A DNA stretch of 64,000 nucleotides from VAZQ01 sp963771845 (GCA_963771845.1 CAVYVC010000008.1:99328-163327); one strand, 5' to 3'. Shown: positions 41,911 to 50,947, counted from the first letter of the stretch. Made by a program: numbers and translations. Notes: generated from the sequence alone by a model not told the origin.

Positions 41911-43254
41911 ATGATACGATGGACCCGCCGGTCATTTCTTGCCGCTTCGGCAGCCGCAGCTGTGGCACCCGCCGAGGCTGCGCCGCGACCGCCGCCCCCA
42001 TCGGAACCGCCGCGTTCCGGTAATGTGGACTTTATCATTATCGGCGCCGGTACTGCCGGCATTGCCGCCGCGCGGCGGCTGGCCGCAGCCGGCAAGCGCT
42101 TTGTCGTGATCGAGGCCGCCGCTGAAATCGGTGGCCGCTGCATCACCGACAGCAAGACGTTCCCGGTGCCGTACGATCGCGGCGCCCATTGGATCTATGC
42201 CGCTGACATCAGTCCGGTTGCGAGGCTCGCGCCGCAAACGGGCCTCGCCCTCTATACCGCTCCGCCCGGACAGCGCATGCGCATCGGCCGGCGATATGCG
42301 CGCGAAGGGGAAATGGAGGATTTCCTGGCGACCATGGTGCGCGCGAATGCCGCCATTGCGGATGCCGCACGCAAGAGTGACGTGTCCTGCGCGCAGGCGC
42401 TGCCAAAGGACCTGGGCGAATGGCGGCCCACCATCGAGTTCACGCTCGGAGCCTATGCCTGCGGCAAGGATCTCTCGGAGGTCTCGACCGCCGATCTCGC
42501 GCGCTCGATCGAACGCGACAACGCCGCCTTCTGCCGGCAGGGTCTCGGTACCTTGCTGGCGAAGCTCGCACCGCCAGCAGCAACCCAGGTCGCCACGCCC
42601 GTCACGCGCATCGGATGGGCGCGATCGGGCGTGGAGGTGGAAACCAGCAAGGGACAATTCCGGGGCAATGCAGCCATAGTGACCGTTTCGACCAATGTCC
42701 TGACCTCGGGCAAGATCAAGTTCGATCTGCCAAAACGCCATCTCGACGCCGCGAGCAAGCTCAGGCTAGGTCATCGGGATCGGGTTGCCCTTGAGCTCAA
42801 CGGTAATCTGCTCGGCCTACGCGCCGATGAGCTCGTCTTCGAGAAGAGCGAAAACAAAGCAACCGCTGCCTTATTCGCAAACGTCGCGGGCTCGACCGTC
42901 TGCACCGTCGATGTCGGCGGAAGCTTCGGACGCGACCTTTCGAGCAAGGGGCCGGAGCAACTGGTGGATTTTGCGATAACCTGGCTCACCGGTCTTTACG
43001 GCGGCGACATCAAGAAGAACGTGAAGCGTCAGGCTGTCACCCGGTGGGCGCAGGAGCCCTGGGCGCTGGGCGCCATATCCGCTGCGCCCCCGGGGGCGCA
43101 GTCCGCGCGCAAGGTGCTGATGGAGCCGATCAGCAATCGCATCTTCTACGCGGGCGAAGCCGCGCATGAGACACTTTGGGGCACGGTGGGCGGGGCCTGG
43201 GAATCGGGAGAGCGCGCCGCTGATGCAGTATTAAAGATCTTCGGGCGTGGTTGA
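41911..43254 (+). CDS. FAD-dependent amine oxidase, exported
   Basis: 447 residues. It starts M-I-R-W-T-R-R-S-F-L-A-A-S-A, a twin-arginine signal, indicating export of the folded flavoprotein. The FAD-binding motif I-I-G-A-G-T-A-G-I-A-A-A-R-R lies near residue 36, followed by V-I-E-A-A-A-E-I-G-G-R-C. Near the C-terminus, F-Y-A-G-E-A-A-H-E-T is the second FAD contact of flavin amine oxidases. Substrate unknown (amines or related). Its stop is only 5 bp from the stop of the convergent pheT. Confidence 0.9.
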   Translation: MIRWTRRSFLAASAAAAVAPAEAAPRPPPPSEPPRSGNVDFIIIGAGTAGIAAARRLAAAGKRFVVIEAAAEIGGRCITDSKTFPVPYDRGAHWIYAADISPVARLAPQTGLALYTAPPGQRMRIGRRYAREGEMEDFLATMVRANAAIADAARKSDVSCAQALPKDLGEWRPTIEFTLGAYACGKDLSEVSTADLARSIERDNAAFCRQGLGTLLAKLAPPAATQVATPVTRIGWARSGVEVETSKGQFRGNAAIVTVSTNVLTSGKIKFDLPKRHLDAASKLRLGHRDRVALELNGNLLGLRADELVFEKSENKATAALFANVAGSTVCTVDVGGSFGRDLSSKGPEQLVDFAITWLTGLYGGDIKKNVKRQAVTRWAQEPWALGAISAAPPGAQSARKVLMEPISNRIFYAGEAAHETLWGTVGGAWESGERAADAVLKIFGRG

Positions 43255-43259
43255 GGGTT

Positions 43260-45677
43260 TCACGCACGCAAGGTCGCGCCGGTGCGGTTGCTCACCTCCG
43301 CGACAATCTTTACCGCCACCGCCTCGATTTCCTGGTCTGTCATCGTCTTCTCACGCGGCTGCAGCGTTACCGATATCGCAATCGATTTCTTGCCGGGGTC
43401 GATCCCGGCACCCTGATAGACGTCGAATACGGTGATCTTGCTGATGAGCTTTCGATCAGCGCTTTGAGCTGCGCGTATGATGTCCCCGGCAAGCACCGAA
43501 CGATCGACCACGAAGGCAAAATCACGCTCGACCGGCTGGAAGGGTGAAAGCTCGAGCGGTGGCTTCGCGCGCGAAGCTTTCGCGCGCGACTCAGGAATAT
43601 GTTCCAGGATGATCTCGAACACCGCCAACGGGCTGCGCGCACCCAGCGCTTCGAGTGTACGCGGATGCAACTCCCCGAAATGACCAAGCACGTTCTGCGG
43701 ACCGATTTGGATGGTGCCGCTGCGGCCGGGATGAAACCAGGCAGGTCCTCCCGGAACAACTTGCATCGCCTGCGCGGGTGCGCCCGCGGCCGCAAGCGCA
43801 GCGAGCGCATCGCCCTTGGCATCGAAGGCATCCACTTCTTTGCTGGGCATCGACCAGTGCCGTCCGGCCCCGGTTGGTTTGGCGAGGCCAGTGCGCACGC
43901 CTGCGGCAGCGGTGAGCTGATCGTCCGGCTGATCGCCCCGGAAAATCTGTCCTACCTCGTAGAGCGCAACATCGCCCCAGCCGCGATCGGCATTTTGCTG
44001 CGAAGCCGCGACCAGGCCCGGGATGAGACTCGGCCGCATGTCCGAGAGATCCGCAGCAATCGGATTGGCAAGCGTGAGCTCAGGCTTGCCGCCGCCGAAC
44101 AGCTCGGCCTGAGCGCGCGAGACAAAAGACCAGGTGACCGCCTCGACCATTCCGCGCGCGGCAAGTGCGCGCGTTGCCTTGCGCCGGCGCATCTGCAGCG
44201 GCGTGAGCACCGGCTTGCGCGACGCCTCGCCGCGGTCGAATGGCGTTGCCGGGATGCGATCGACGCCGATGATGCGCACAACCTCTTCAACGATGTCCGC
44301 GGGCGCGTCCACGTCCGTGCGCCATGAGGGCAGCGTGATTTGCAGATGCCGCTCGCGCGGATGAACGGAAAAGCCGAGCGCCTCGAGCACCTGCCTGACC
44401 TCTGTGGGATCAACCTCAAGCCCTGCAAGCCGCGGCAATTCGTCGAGCCGAAAATCGATCTCGCGCCGCGGCAGGTCTACCTTGCCCGCCACCACCACAT
44501 CGGAAGGCTCGCCCCCGCACAGATCGAGTACCATTGCAGTCGCAAGCTCGAGTCCCGGCAGCATGAAAGCGGGATCGACGCCGCGCTCGAAGCGGTAGCG
44601 CGCGTCGGAACTGATGGCGAGCTTGCGGCCGGTCTCGGCAATGTTTGCCGGATCCCACAAAGCGGATTCGATCAGCACATCCGTTGTTTCGAGCGAGCAC
44701 CCGCTCGCTTCGCCGCCCATGATTCCGGCAAGCGACTCGACCCCGTTCTCGTCGGCGATGACACAGATCGCCGGATCGAGGGTGTACGATTTGCCATCGA
44801 GCGCGAGCAGCGTTTCATCCGCGCGCGCGCGGCGGACGGTCAAATTGCCCTTCACCTTGGCGGCATCGAATACGTGCAGCGGGCGTGCGCGGTCATAGGT
44901 GATGAAATTGGTGATATCGACTAGCGCGTTGATGGGGCGCAGCCCAATGCCGGTGAGGCGACGCCGCAGCCATTGCGGTGAGACAGCATTCTTCACTCCG
45001 CGCACGAGCCGCAAGCCGAAGGCCGGACAGAGCGAAGGGCGGGTTCCAAAATCAAGGCTCACCTTGGTCGGGCACGGAAATCGGCCGGCTACCGGTTGCA
45101 CGGGCCGGTCACTGAATTTGCCCATCCCGGCGGCCGCGAGGTCACGCGCGATGCCGTTTACGCCTGCGCAGTCACCGCGGTTCGGCGTGAGATTCACGTG
45201 GATCACGGGATCGTCCAAACCCGCCCACTGACCATAGTTTGCGCCCACCGGCGCATCCTCCGGCAGCTCGATGATCCCTTCGTGATCATCGGAGATTTGC
45301 AGCTCGAATTCCGAGACCAGCATTCCGCGGCTTTCGACACCGCGGATTTTCCCGATGCCGAGCGTCATGTTTTTTCCCGGGATAAAGGCGCCGGGCGGGA
45401 CAAATACCCCTTTCATGCCCGTGCGCGCATTCGGCGCCCCGCATACGACCTGCACCGGGTCGCCACTGCCGGTGTCGACCATGCAGACACGCAGCCGATC
45501 GGCGTTCGGGTGCGCTTGCGCGGAAATGACACGCGCGATGGAGAAAGGAGCAAGCAATTTGCCGCGGTCGAAGACATTCTCCACTTCGAGCCCGATCATG
45601 TTGAGCTTGTCGACGATCGACGCAAGCGGGGCGCCGGTCTCGAGATGCTCCTTGAGCCAGGCGAGCGTGAATTTCAT
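43260..45677 (-). CDS. pheT: Phenylalanine-tRNA ligase beta subunit
   Basis: 805 residues, normal for bacterial PheT, which pairs with PheS to charge tRNA-Phe. The N-terminal tRNA-binding OB domain includes V-I-S-A-Q-A-H-P-N-A-D-R-L. The B3/B4 editing domain and the B5 domain (R-K-A-T-R-A-L-A-A-R-G-M-V-E near 490) follow. The C-terminal FDX-ACB anticodon-binding domain has F-Q-P-V-E-R-D-F-A-F-V-V-D. ATG at 45677. It lies 152 bp downstream of pheS, with a palindrome between. Confidence 0.96.
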   Translation of the reverse strand: MKFTLAWLKEHLETGAPLASIVDKLNMIGLEVENVFDRGKLLAPFSIARVISAQAHPNADRLRVCMVDTGSGDPVQVVCGAPNARTGMKGVFVPPGAFIPGKNMTLGIGKIRGVESRGMLVSEFELQISDDHEGIIELPEDAPVGANYGQWAGLDDPVIHVNLTPNRGDCAGVNGIARDLAAAGMGKFSDRPVQPVAGRFPCPTKVSLDFGTRPSLCPAFGLRLVRGVKNAVSPQWLRRRLTGIGLRPINALVDITNFITYDRARPLHVFDAAKVKGNLTVRRARADETLLALDGKSYTLDPAICVIADENGVESLAGIMGGEASGCSLETTDVLIESALWDPANIAETGRKLAISSDARYRFERGVDPAFMLPGLELATAMVLDLCGGEPSDVVVAGKVDLPRREIDFRLDELPRLAGLEVDPTEVRQVLEALGFSVHPRERHLQITLPSWRTDVDAPADIVEEVVRIIGVDRIPATPFDRGEASRKPVLTPLQMRRRKATRALAARGMVEAVTWSFVSRAQAELFGGGKPELTLANPIAADLSDMRPSLIPGLVAASQQNADRGWGDVALYEVGQIFRGDQPDDQLTAAAGVRTGLAKPTGAGRHWSMPSKEVDAFDAKGDALAALAAAGAPAQAMQVVPGGPAWFHPGRSGTIQIGPQNVLGHFGELHPRTLEALGARSPLAVFEIILEHIPESRAKASRAKPPLELSPFQPVERDFAFVVDRSVLAGDIIRAAQSADRKLISKITVFDVYQGAGIDPGKKSIAISVTLQPREKTMTDQEIEAVAVKIVAEVSNRTGATLRA

Positions 45678-45788
45678 CTCAGCTTCACGTCTCGCGGTTA
45701 ACGGGCGGGTCCGGGGGAAGGCAAACGCATATGACGAGCGTCCCGCAAACCCCGGACGGGAAACACATCGCGGTCGCGAAGCTTGTAG

Positions 45789-45809
45789 GGGCGGGTTTTA
45801 AACCCGCCC
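45789..45809. repeat. REP-like palindrome between pheS and pheT
   Basis: GGGCGGGTTT-T-AAACCCGCCC, ten-base arms around one central base, giving a strong stem in the pheS-pheT transcript. It could stabilise the upstream message or partly end transcription. It resembles short dispersed palindromes common in these genomes. Confidence 0.6.
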
Positions 45810-45829
45810 TTGTGCCACAGGCTCGCTGA

Positions 45830-46912
45830 TCAGCCACTTAGTCCTCCCGCCAGCGTGGGAAAATCGAGCGGGCGGAACCCGTAATGCGACAGCCATCGCA
45901 CGTCGGCTTCGAAGAACGCGCGCAGGTCGGGCATTCCGTATTTGAGCATGGCAATGCGATCGATCCCCATGCCCCAGGCGAAGCCCTGATACTCGTGCGG
46001 ATCGAGCCCGCAGTTGCGCAATACATTGGGATGCACCATGCCGGCGCCGAGAATCTCCAGCCAATCCTCGCCTTCGCCGAACCGAATCTCGCCCTTTTCG
46101 CGGCGGCATTGGATGTCGACCTCGAGCGAAGGTTCCGTGAAGGGAAAGAACGAGGGGCGAAAGCGCATCTTCAAATGATCAACCTCGAAGAAAGCCTTGC
46201 CGAATTCCTGCAGGATCCATTTGAGATGGCCGAGATGGGAGCTCTTGTCGACCACAAGCCCTTCGACCTGATGAAACATCGGCGTATGGGTCTGATCGCT
46301 GTCGCTGCGATAGGTACGGCCGGGAATGATGACGCGAATGGGAGGCTTGTTGGCCAGCATCGTCCTGATCTGGACCGGGGATGTATGTGTGCGCAGAACA
46401 AGCGCCGAGGCGTCGGGCTTCGGACGGAAGTAGAACGTGTCGTGCATTTCGCGGGCAGGATGGCCTTGCGGGAAATTGAGCTTGCCGAAATTGTAATCGT
46501 CGGTCTCGATGTCCGGCCCTTCAGCAACCGAAAAACCCATATCGGCAAAAATCGCAATCAGCTCTTCGGTTACCTGGGTGACCGGGTGAATGCGCCCGAT
46601 TTCCGCCGCGGGCTCCCGCACGGGCAAGGTGACATCCACGCTTTCGGTGTTGAGCCGCGCATCGAGCGCCGCGTTCTTGAGCTCATCTCGACGCGCCGAA
46701 ATTGCGGCGTTCACGCGTTCCTTCACTGCGTTGATGAGGGCGCCCTGGTGCTTGCGTTGCTCGGGAGGAATTGAGCCAAGCGTCTTGAGCAAAGCCGAAA
46801 TCGAACCATTCTTGCCGAGTGCCGCGACGCGAATGCTTTCGATTGCAGACTCGTCCGCCGCGGCGGCGATATCGCGCAAAAGCTGTTGTTCGAGAGCGGG
46901 TAAATCGGTCAT
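45830..46912 (-). CDS. pheS: Phenylalanine-tRNA ligase alpha subunit
   Basis: 360-residue catalytic subunit of PheRS. The N-terminal coiled-coil (residues ~1-90) is followed by the class II core, with motif 2 in T-P-M-F-H-Q-V-E-G-L and motif 3 in G-M-G-I-D-R-I-A-M-L-K-Y-G. ATG at 46912 gives M-T-D-L-P-A-L-E-Q-Q, the expected N-terminus. The stop of a Rieske oxygenase gene lies 8 bp upstream, so the two are probably cotranscribed and possibly coupled. Confidence 0.96.
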   Translation of the reverse strand: MTDLPALEQQLLRDIAAAADESAIESIRVAALGKNGSISALLKTLGSIPPEQRKHQGALINAVKERVNAAISARRDELKNAALDARLNTESVDVTLPVREPAAEIGRIHPVTQVTEELIAIFADMGFSVAEGPDIETDDYNFGKLNFPQGHPAREMHDTFYFRPKPDASALVLRTHTSPVQIRTMLANKPPIRVIIPGRTYRSDSDQTHTPMFHQVEGLVVDKSSHLGHLKWILQEFGKAFFEVDHLKMRFRPSFFPFTEPSLEVDIQCRREKGEIRFGEGEDWLEILGAGMVHPNVLRNCGLDPHEYQGFAWGMGIDRIAMLKYGMPDLRAFFEADVRWLSHYGFRPLDFPTLAGGLSG

Positions 46913-46920
46913 GGCAGTTG

Positions 46921-47979
46921 TCAGCTGCGCCAGCGTAATGTCTTGGGCTCGAGCGGATTGACGAACGTACGCCCCTGCGCCTGTGCCGCGAGCCATTCGT
47001 CCTTGATGCGCATCCACCAGCGCGCCTGGGTATCGGCATCGTTGATGAGCATGAGGCGAGGTCGATGGAGGAGGCCCTCACGCTGACGCACCACCACTTG
47101 ACGATCCTGGTCGAGAAAAATGCGCATGAAAACCTTGAGCACGGGTGCGACCAAGGCGACCCAGCGCGGTGAGGCCCAGAATATCTGGTGCACTTCCGTC
47201 GTCTCGTCGGTGATCGGCGTAATCGCGGTAAGCCCCACGACGGCATGGCGCTCGCCGTTCACTTCCTCTATCCGCAGCCCCGGCAGCTGGTAGGAGATCT
47301 CGGTCTCCACTTTGCGCCCGAGCAGGCGATAGACCAGATTTTGCGGCGGCAGCGGATGCCGCAGCATCCGCCATCCGAGCTCGATCGGCTCGAACGTCTT
47401 CTCCTTGGGCCGCAGCTTGGTCGCCTTGTGCTTGAACCACCATGAGGTATGGACGAACGCGGCATGCGTCGGATCCATGAGCCCAAAGGCGGCGTGATCA
47501 GTCGAGCAGGGGAACGGCAGCATGATCGCAGCGGCAGGCTGCGCCTCCTCGGGGAAGACCGGAATGCGCGGCGGTTGCGCCGGCTCGATCTTGTCGGATA
47601 TTTGTTTGGTTCGAGGAAAGTAAATCCAGATCAGGCCCTGCCGTTCGACGCAGGGATATGCGCCGCAGCGGATTTTTGAAAGATCGATCTCCTGTCCTTC
47701 ACGCAGCGACGGGATTTCCACACACACACCGGCGGCGTCGAACCGCCAGCCGTGGTAGCTGCAGGCGATGGTCTCCCCGTCGAATCGACCGTAATGAAGC
47801 GGTATTGCGCGATGGGGGCAGATGTCGCTCAATGCAAAGACTTTTCCGTCCCGTTGCCGGCCAATGACGACCGGCTCGCCAAGCAGCGTCTTGTGGGCGA
47901 GACGCCCCGGCGGCAAGTCGGCACCCGTCAGCGCGACGTACCACAAACCGCGCAGCAGCTCGGCTTTTAGATCCTGCAT
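46921..47979 (-). CDS. Rieske [2Fe-2S] aromatic ring-hydroxylating oxygenase-like protein
   Basis: 352 residues. The N-terminal Rieske centre is C-P-H-R with C-S-Y-H-G-W seventeen residues later. The C-terminal part resembles the catalytic domain of phenylpropionate/vanillate-type oxygenases, with D-H-A-A-F-G-L-M-D-P-T-H-A as the likely iron-binding region (His and Asp). Substrate unknown; no reductase gene is close. It sits between rplT and pheS, 8 bp before pheS, splitting the usual rplT-pheS junction. Confidence 0.88.
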   Translation of the reverse strand: MQDLKAELLRGLWYVALTGADLPPGRLAHKTLLGEPVVIGRQRDGKVFALSDICPHRAIPLHYGRFDGETIACSYHGWRFDAAGVCVEIPSLREGQEIDLSKIRCGAYPCVERQGLIWIYFPRTKQISDKIEPAQPPRIPVFPEEAQPAAAIMLPFPCSTDHAAFGLMDPTHAAFVHTSWWFKHKATKLRPKEKTFEPIELGWRMLRHPLPPQNLVYRLLGRKVETEISYQLPGLRIEEVNGERHAVVGLTAITPITDETTEVHQIFWASPRWVALVAPVLKVFMRIFLDQDRQVVVRQREGLLHRPRLMLINDADTQARWWMRIKDEWLAAQAQGRTFVNPLEPKTLRWRS

Positions 47980-48013
47980 ACTCTCGCTTCCGAGGACGCG
48001 ATCTCGCCATCAG

Positions 48014-48059
48014 CCCCCCACCCTAACCCTCCGCAAGCGGGGGAGGGAAGGGTGGGGGT
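48014..48059. repeat. GC-rich palindrome downstream of rplT
   Basis: CCCCCACCCTAACCCTCCGC is followed by AAGC and then GGGGGAGGGAAGGGTGGGGG, forming a long imperfect hairpin in the gap between rplT and the oxygenase gene. Palindromes of this composition are common dispersed repeats in these genomes. It may weaken transcription from rplT into the oxygenase-pheS-pheT part; no T-run follows. Confidence 0.6.
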
Positions 48060-48070
48060 GTGATCCGGCA

Positions 48071-48430
48071 TCAAGCCGCGATTGCGGCCTTCGCCTTCTC
48101 TACAATCGCCTGAAACGCCGCAGGCTCGCGAATGGCAAGATCAGACAAGATCTTGCGGTCGACCAGGACCCCGGACTTGCCGAGGCCGTCGATGAAGCGG
48201 CTGTAGGTCAATCCGAATGGACGGACCGCGGCATTGAGTCTTTGAATCCACAAGCCGCGAAACGTTCGTTTTTTCCGCTTGCGGTCGCGATAGGCGTATT
48301 GATTTGCCTTCTCGACGGCCTGCTTGGCAACCCGGATCGTATTCTTGCGACGGCCGTAGTAGCCCTTCGCAGCCTTGAGGATTTTCTTATGCTTGGCATG
48401 ACTGGTCACGCCGCGCTTTACGCGTGCCAT
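48071..48430 (-). CDS. rplT: 50S ribosomal protein L20
   Basis: 119 residues beginning M-A-R-V-K-R-G-V-T-S-H-A-K-H-K and containing G-Y-Y-G-R-R-K-N-T-I-R-V and W-I-Q-R-L-N-A-A-V-R, the standard L20 sequence. It binds 23S rRNA early in assembly, and in several bacteria represses its own operon. It lies 58 bp downstream of rpmI in the conserved infC-rpmI-rplT order. Confidence 0.97.
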   Translation of the reverse strand: MARVKRGVTSHAKHKKILKAAKGYYGRRKNTIRVAKQAVEKANQYAYRDRKRKKRTFRGLWIQRLNAAVRPFGLTYSRFIDGLGKSGVLVDRKILSDLAIREPAAFQAIVEKAKAAIAA

Positions 48431-48488
48431 GGAAATATCTCCTGCGCTGGCTGTCTACCAAAGCTCGATCGAGCCGGAAACTGAATGA

Positions 48489-48689
48489 TCATCCGTTCGG
48501 CAAGAAATACTTCTTCACGTTGTCGCCGTCGGTCTTGAACAGCACGCTGGTGCCGCGCAACTGCCGGATCTGCTTGTTTGTGCGCTTGATCATGCCGTGA
48601 CGCTTACGGGACTGCTGGAACAAGAGTTTCCCGCCGGCGGTAATCTTGAAGCGTTTCTTCGCGCCGGACTTGGTTTTGATCTTGGGCAT
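48489..48689 (-). CDS. rpmI: 50S ribosomal protein L35
   Basis: 66 residues beginning M-P-K-I-K-T-K-S-G-A-K-K-R and including R-K-R-H-G-M-I-K-R-T. The start at 48689 is preceded by AGGAGAG. The gene is separated from infC by about 208 bp that holds two strong stem-loops, so it may respond to a control element independent of infC. Confidence 0.97.
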   Translation of the reverse strand: MPKIKTKSGAKKRFKITAGGKLLFQQSRKRHGMIKRTNKQIRQLRGTSVLFKTDGDNVKKYFLPNG

Positions 48690-48768
48690 TTGGCTCTCCT
48701 TTGCGGGGCAGAGCCCCCTGTGCTCATTCGAGCTGGTGCTGAGCATTTCGCCGTCGCCACGGCAGCCA

Positions 48769-48795
48769 GCCGATCTCGGTTTACCCGAGATCGGC
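48769..48795 (-). promoter_or_regulatory. Stem-loop 2 between infC and rpmI
   Basis: GCCGATCTCGG-TTTAC-CCGAGATCGGC on the plus strand, an 11-bp perfect stem with a 5-base loop. In the transcript it lies about 80 bases before the rpmI start. It is a candidate L20-binding or attenuation structure; this is inferred from position only. Confidence 0.5.
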
Positions 48796-48807
48796 AAAAT
48801 CAAATAC

Positions 48808-48831
48808 CCAAGTCGGCAACAGCCGACTTGG
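48808..48831 (-). promoter_or_regulatory. Stem-loop 1 between infC and rpmI
   Basis: CCAAGTCGGC-AACA-GCCGACTTGG, a 10-bp perfect stem with a 4-base loop, about 67 bases after the infC stop. With its neighbour at 48769-48795 it forms a double-hairpin leader for rpmI-rplT. Confidence 0.5.
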
Positions 48832-48897
48832 ATGTGGCCGGGCGGCGGCAGAGGGGCTTATGGCAGACGCAGGACCCAAAAACAACCGCCGGCGCTT

Positions 48898-49437
48898 TCA
48901 GCGCGGCGCAAGCACCATGACCACCTGACGGCCCTCAAACCGCGGTTCCTGCTCGACTTTCGCAATCTTGCCGGTGTCATCCTTCACCCGGTTAAGCAGC
49001 TGGTAGCCGAGCTCCTGATGCGCCATCTCACGTCCGCGGAAACGAAGCGTGACCTTGACCTTGTCGCCCTCTTCGAAGAATCGCTGCATGGAGCGCATTT
49101 TCACGAAATAATCGTGGTCATCGATCATCGGCCGGAGCTTGATCTCCTTGACCTCGACGACTTTCTGTTTCTTGCGTGCCTCAGCCGCCTTCTTCTGCGC
49201 CTGATATTTATATTTGCCGTAATCGAGAATTTTGCAGACGGGAGGGGATGAATTGGGTGCGATCTCGACCAGATCGAGCCCCGCTTCCTGCGCCCTCTGC
49301 AAGGCGCTCGCAATATCGACGGGGCCGTGATTCGTGCCTGTCTGATCGATCAATTGGACTTCGCGGACGCGGATCTCCTCGTTGATGCGCGGGCCTTCCT
49401 TCGTGGCGGGCTGCGCGGGTCTGGCTGGACGACGAAT
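48898..49437 (-). CDS. infC: Translation initiation factor IF-3 (probable AUU start)
   Basis: About 179 residues from an ATT codon at 49437 (read I/M-R-R-P-A-R-P-A-Q-P). The N-terminal domain has G-P-R-I-N-E-E-I-R-V and the C-terminal domain has D-Y-G-K-Y-K-Y and K-V-T-L-R-F-R-G-R-E-M-A-H. Alphaproteobacterial IF-3 proteins normally begin M-R-R-P, and the ATT is nine bases after a GGAG ribosome site. An in-frame TTG at 49479 would add 14 residues that do not fit the family. The rare start codon matches the known autoregulation of infC in E. coli. Confidence 0.93.
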   Translation of the reverse strand: MRRPARPAQPATKEGPRINEEIRVREVQLIDQTGTNHGPVDIASALQRAQEAGLDLVEIAPNSSPPVCKILDYGKYKYQAQKKAAEARKKQKVVEVKEIKLRPMIDDHDYFVKMRSMQRFFEEGDKVKVTLRFRGREMAHQELGYQLLNRVKDDTGKIAKVEQEPRFEGRQVVMVLAPR

Positions 49438-49485
49438 GGCCTTGCTCTCCTCTGCTGTTGCAACGAGCCTGCTGGGCAAGCTTGC

Positions 49486-49516
49486 AATACATCAGTACTA
49501 ACGCTGCACAAGTCAA
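49486..49516 (-). promoter_or_regulatory. Candidate infC promoter
   Basis: On the minus strand TTGACT (plus 49511-49516) and TGTATT (plus 49486-49491) are 19 bp apart, about 50-80 bp before the infC start. The -10 match is weak and the spacing long, so this is only a suggestion. Confidence 0.25.
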
Positions 49517-49643
49517 CGGTTAATGGGGCAATTCAAGTACGATTCAATGACGGTGGTGAGACATAAGAAAACAGTGTCGAATAGGACACACCTTGAACGA
49601 TGCGTCGAGATAAGGGTTTTCACGAGCATCGAGGGCCGCTTCG

Positions 49644-50852
49644 TCAGGTGTCGCGGGCGAGCAAAGACGTGTAGACCGCCCGGGTAGCGATCGCGACACT
49701 GCGCGGCGAGAACATGTATTGCGCAAATTGCCGTGCGCGAGCGGCCATGGCGCGATAGGCGGTGTCGTCGAGGCTCAATGCCGTGAGCAGCGCACCTGCA
49801 AAATCTGCCGCGTCTCCCGGTTCGGCCAGCCAGCCGGTACGAATGTCTTCGGGCATTTCCGGCGGGGTAACCACATGCTCGGGCAAAATCCCGATATTGG
49901 CGGTAATCACCGGCCGGCCCATGGCCTGTGCTTCGGCGACCGCACGGCCGAGCACAGGAGGTTCGATTGCTGGCACTAGAACGGTATCAGCAGCAGCCAA
50001 TGCGGCCGGCATGTCCCGGCAGTGTCCGACGAAGCGAATGAAAGGCAACACGCCCTTGGCGCGGGCTTGATCGGCAATGAAGCGGGCGTATTTGCCAAAG
50101 GTCTTGTGCTCGCCGACCATCACCAGCACGAATCCACTCGCGCCGCGGTCGCGCAGAATGCGCGCGATCTCCGGAACAATCACTTGCCCGTTCCATGGGG
50201 CGACCCGTCCGGGCACCACAACGATGCGCTCGCCTGCCGGGACGTTCCAGCTGGCGCGAACGGCGTCACGCCGGGCGGCATCGATGGTCGTGGGATCAAA
50301 AATCGCAGTGTCAATGCTGCGCGGTATGACGGTCAGCCGCTCGCGCGGCAAGTCGAACCGTTTCATCACCGGTCCGGCGGCATAATTGGACGGGGTAATG
50401 ACCCGGTCACCACGCGCCAGCGCACTGGCCCAATAGGCGCGCAGCCCGGACACGGCGGGGACATCGGGAAGCGTGGTTACGAGCCAAACCGCGATCTGGG
50501 TGGCGGCCAGATTAGCCGCCCATGCTCCGCCCATGCTTTGGGCATGGATGATGTCCACCCGCTCGGAGGCGATGAGGCGCTCCAGCGCTTTGGTGCAGCC
50601 TCGCAGCCGCAGCGGGTTTTTCGTGGAATTCACGAGCGAAACCCATTCGCCGCCAGAAGCACGCAAATCCTCAACCAGCGGACCTTCCTCAGCTGCGATC
50701 AAAGCGCGCGCGCCTGATGCCAAGAGCGCCCGCGCGACACCAAGCGCGGTTCGCGCGACAGGCTCCTCGCGCAGCGCCGGCACGATCTGCAGGATAGTGG
50801 CGCCTGCCAAGGTGCGCGCGGGCGCCTGCGTGTCCTCATGGCTGGCGGTCAC
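49644..50852 (-). CDS. Glycosyltransferase family 4 protein
   Basis: 402 residues of the GT-B fold. The N-terminal domain has Q-I-V-P-A-L and I-I-H-A-Q-S-M-G-G-A-W. The C-terminal nucleotide-sugar domain contains V-V-V-P-G-R-V-A-P-W-N-G-Q and the E-x7-E-like region P-V-L-G-R-A-V-A-E-A-Q-A-M-G-R-P-V. It probably acts in surface polysaccharide synthesis, but no other polysaccharide genes adjoin it. The start, reading M-T-A-S-H-E-D, is at 50852. It shares a 95-bp divergent region with the hydrolase gene. Confidence 0.87.
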   Translation of the reverse strand: MTASHEDTQAPARTLAGATILQIVPALREEPVARTALGVARALLASGARALIAAEEGPLVEDLRASGGEWVSLVNSTKNPLRLRGCTKALERLIASERVDIIHAQSMGGAWAANLAATQIAVWLVTTLPDVPAVSGLRAYWASALARGDRVITPSNYAAGPVMKRFDLPRERLTVIPRSIDTAIFDPTTIDAARRDAVRASWNVPAGERIVVVPGRVAPWNGQVIVPEIARILRDRGASGFVLVMVGEHKTFGKYARFIADQARAKGVLPFIRFVGHCRDMPAALAAADTVLVPAIEPPVLGRAVAEAQAMGRPVITANIGILPEHVVTPPEMPEDIRTGWLAEPGDAADFAGALLTALSLDDTAYRAMAARARQFAQYMFSPRSVAIATRAVYTSLLARDT

Positions 50853-50947
50853 GGATACTCACCGGGGTGGATCAATGGCCTGCGCGGCAGGCTTGCATTC
50901 ATGGCAAAACTCTGTAGGCCCTCGGCGCGCTCTGACAGCGGGCCCAA

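Noticed and set aside
40068..42155. 695-codon minus-strand open frame
   Set aside because: It crosses the DUF4403, EI24-type and amine oxidase genes out of phase with all of them; the sequence is low-complexity Arg/Ser/Ala.
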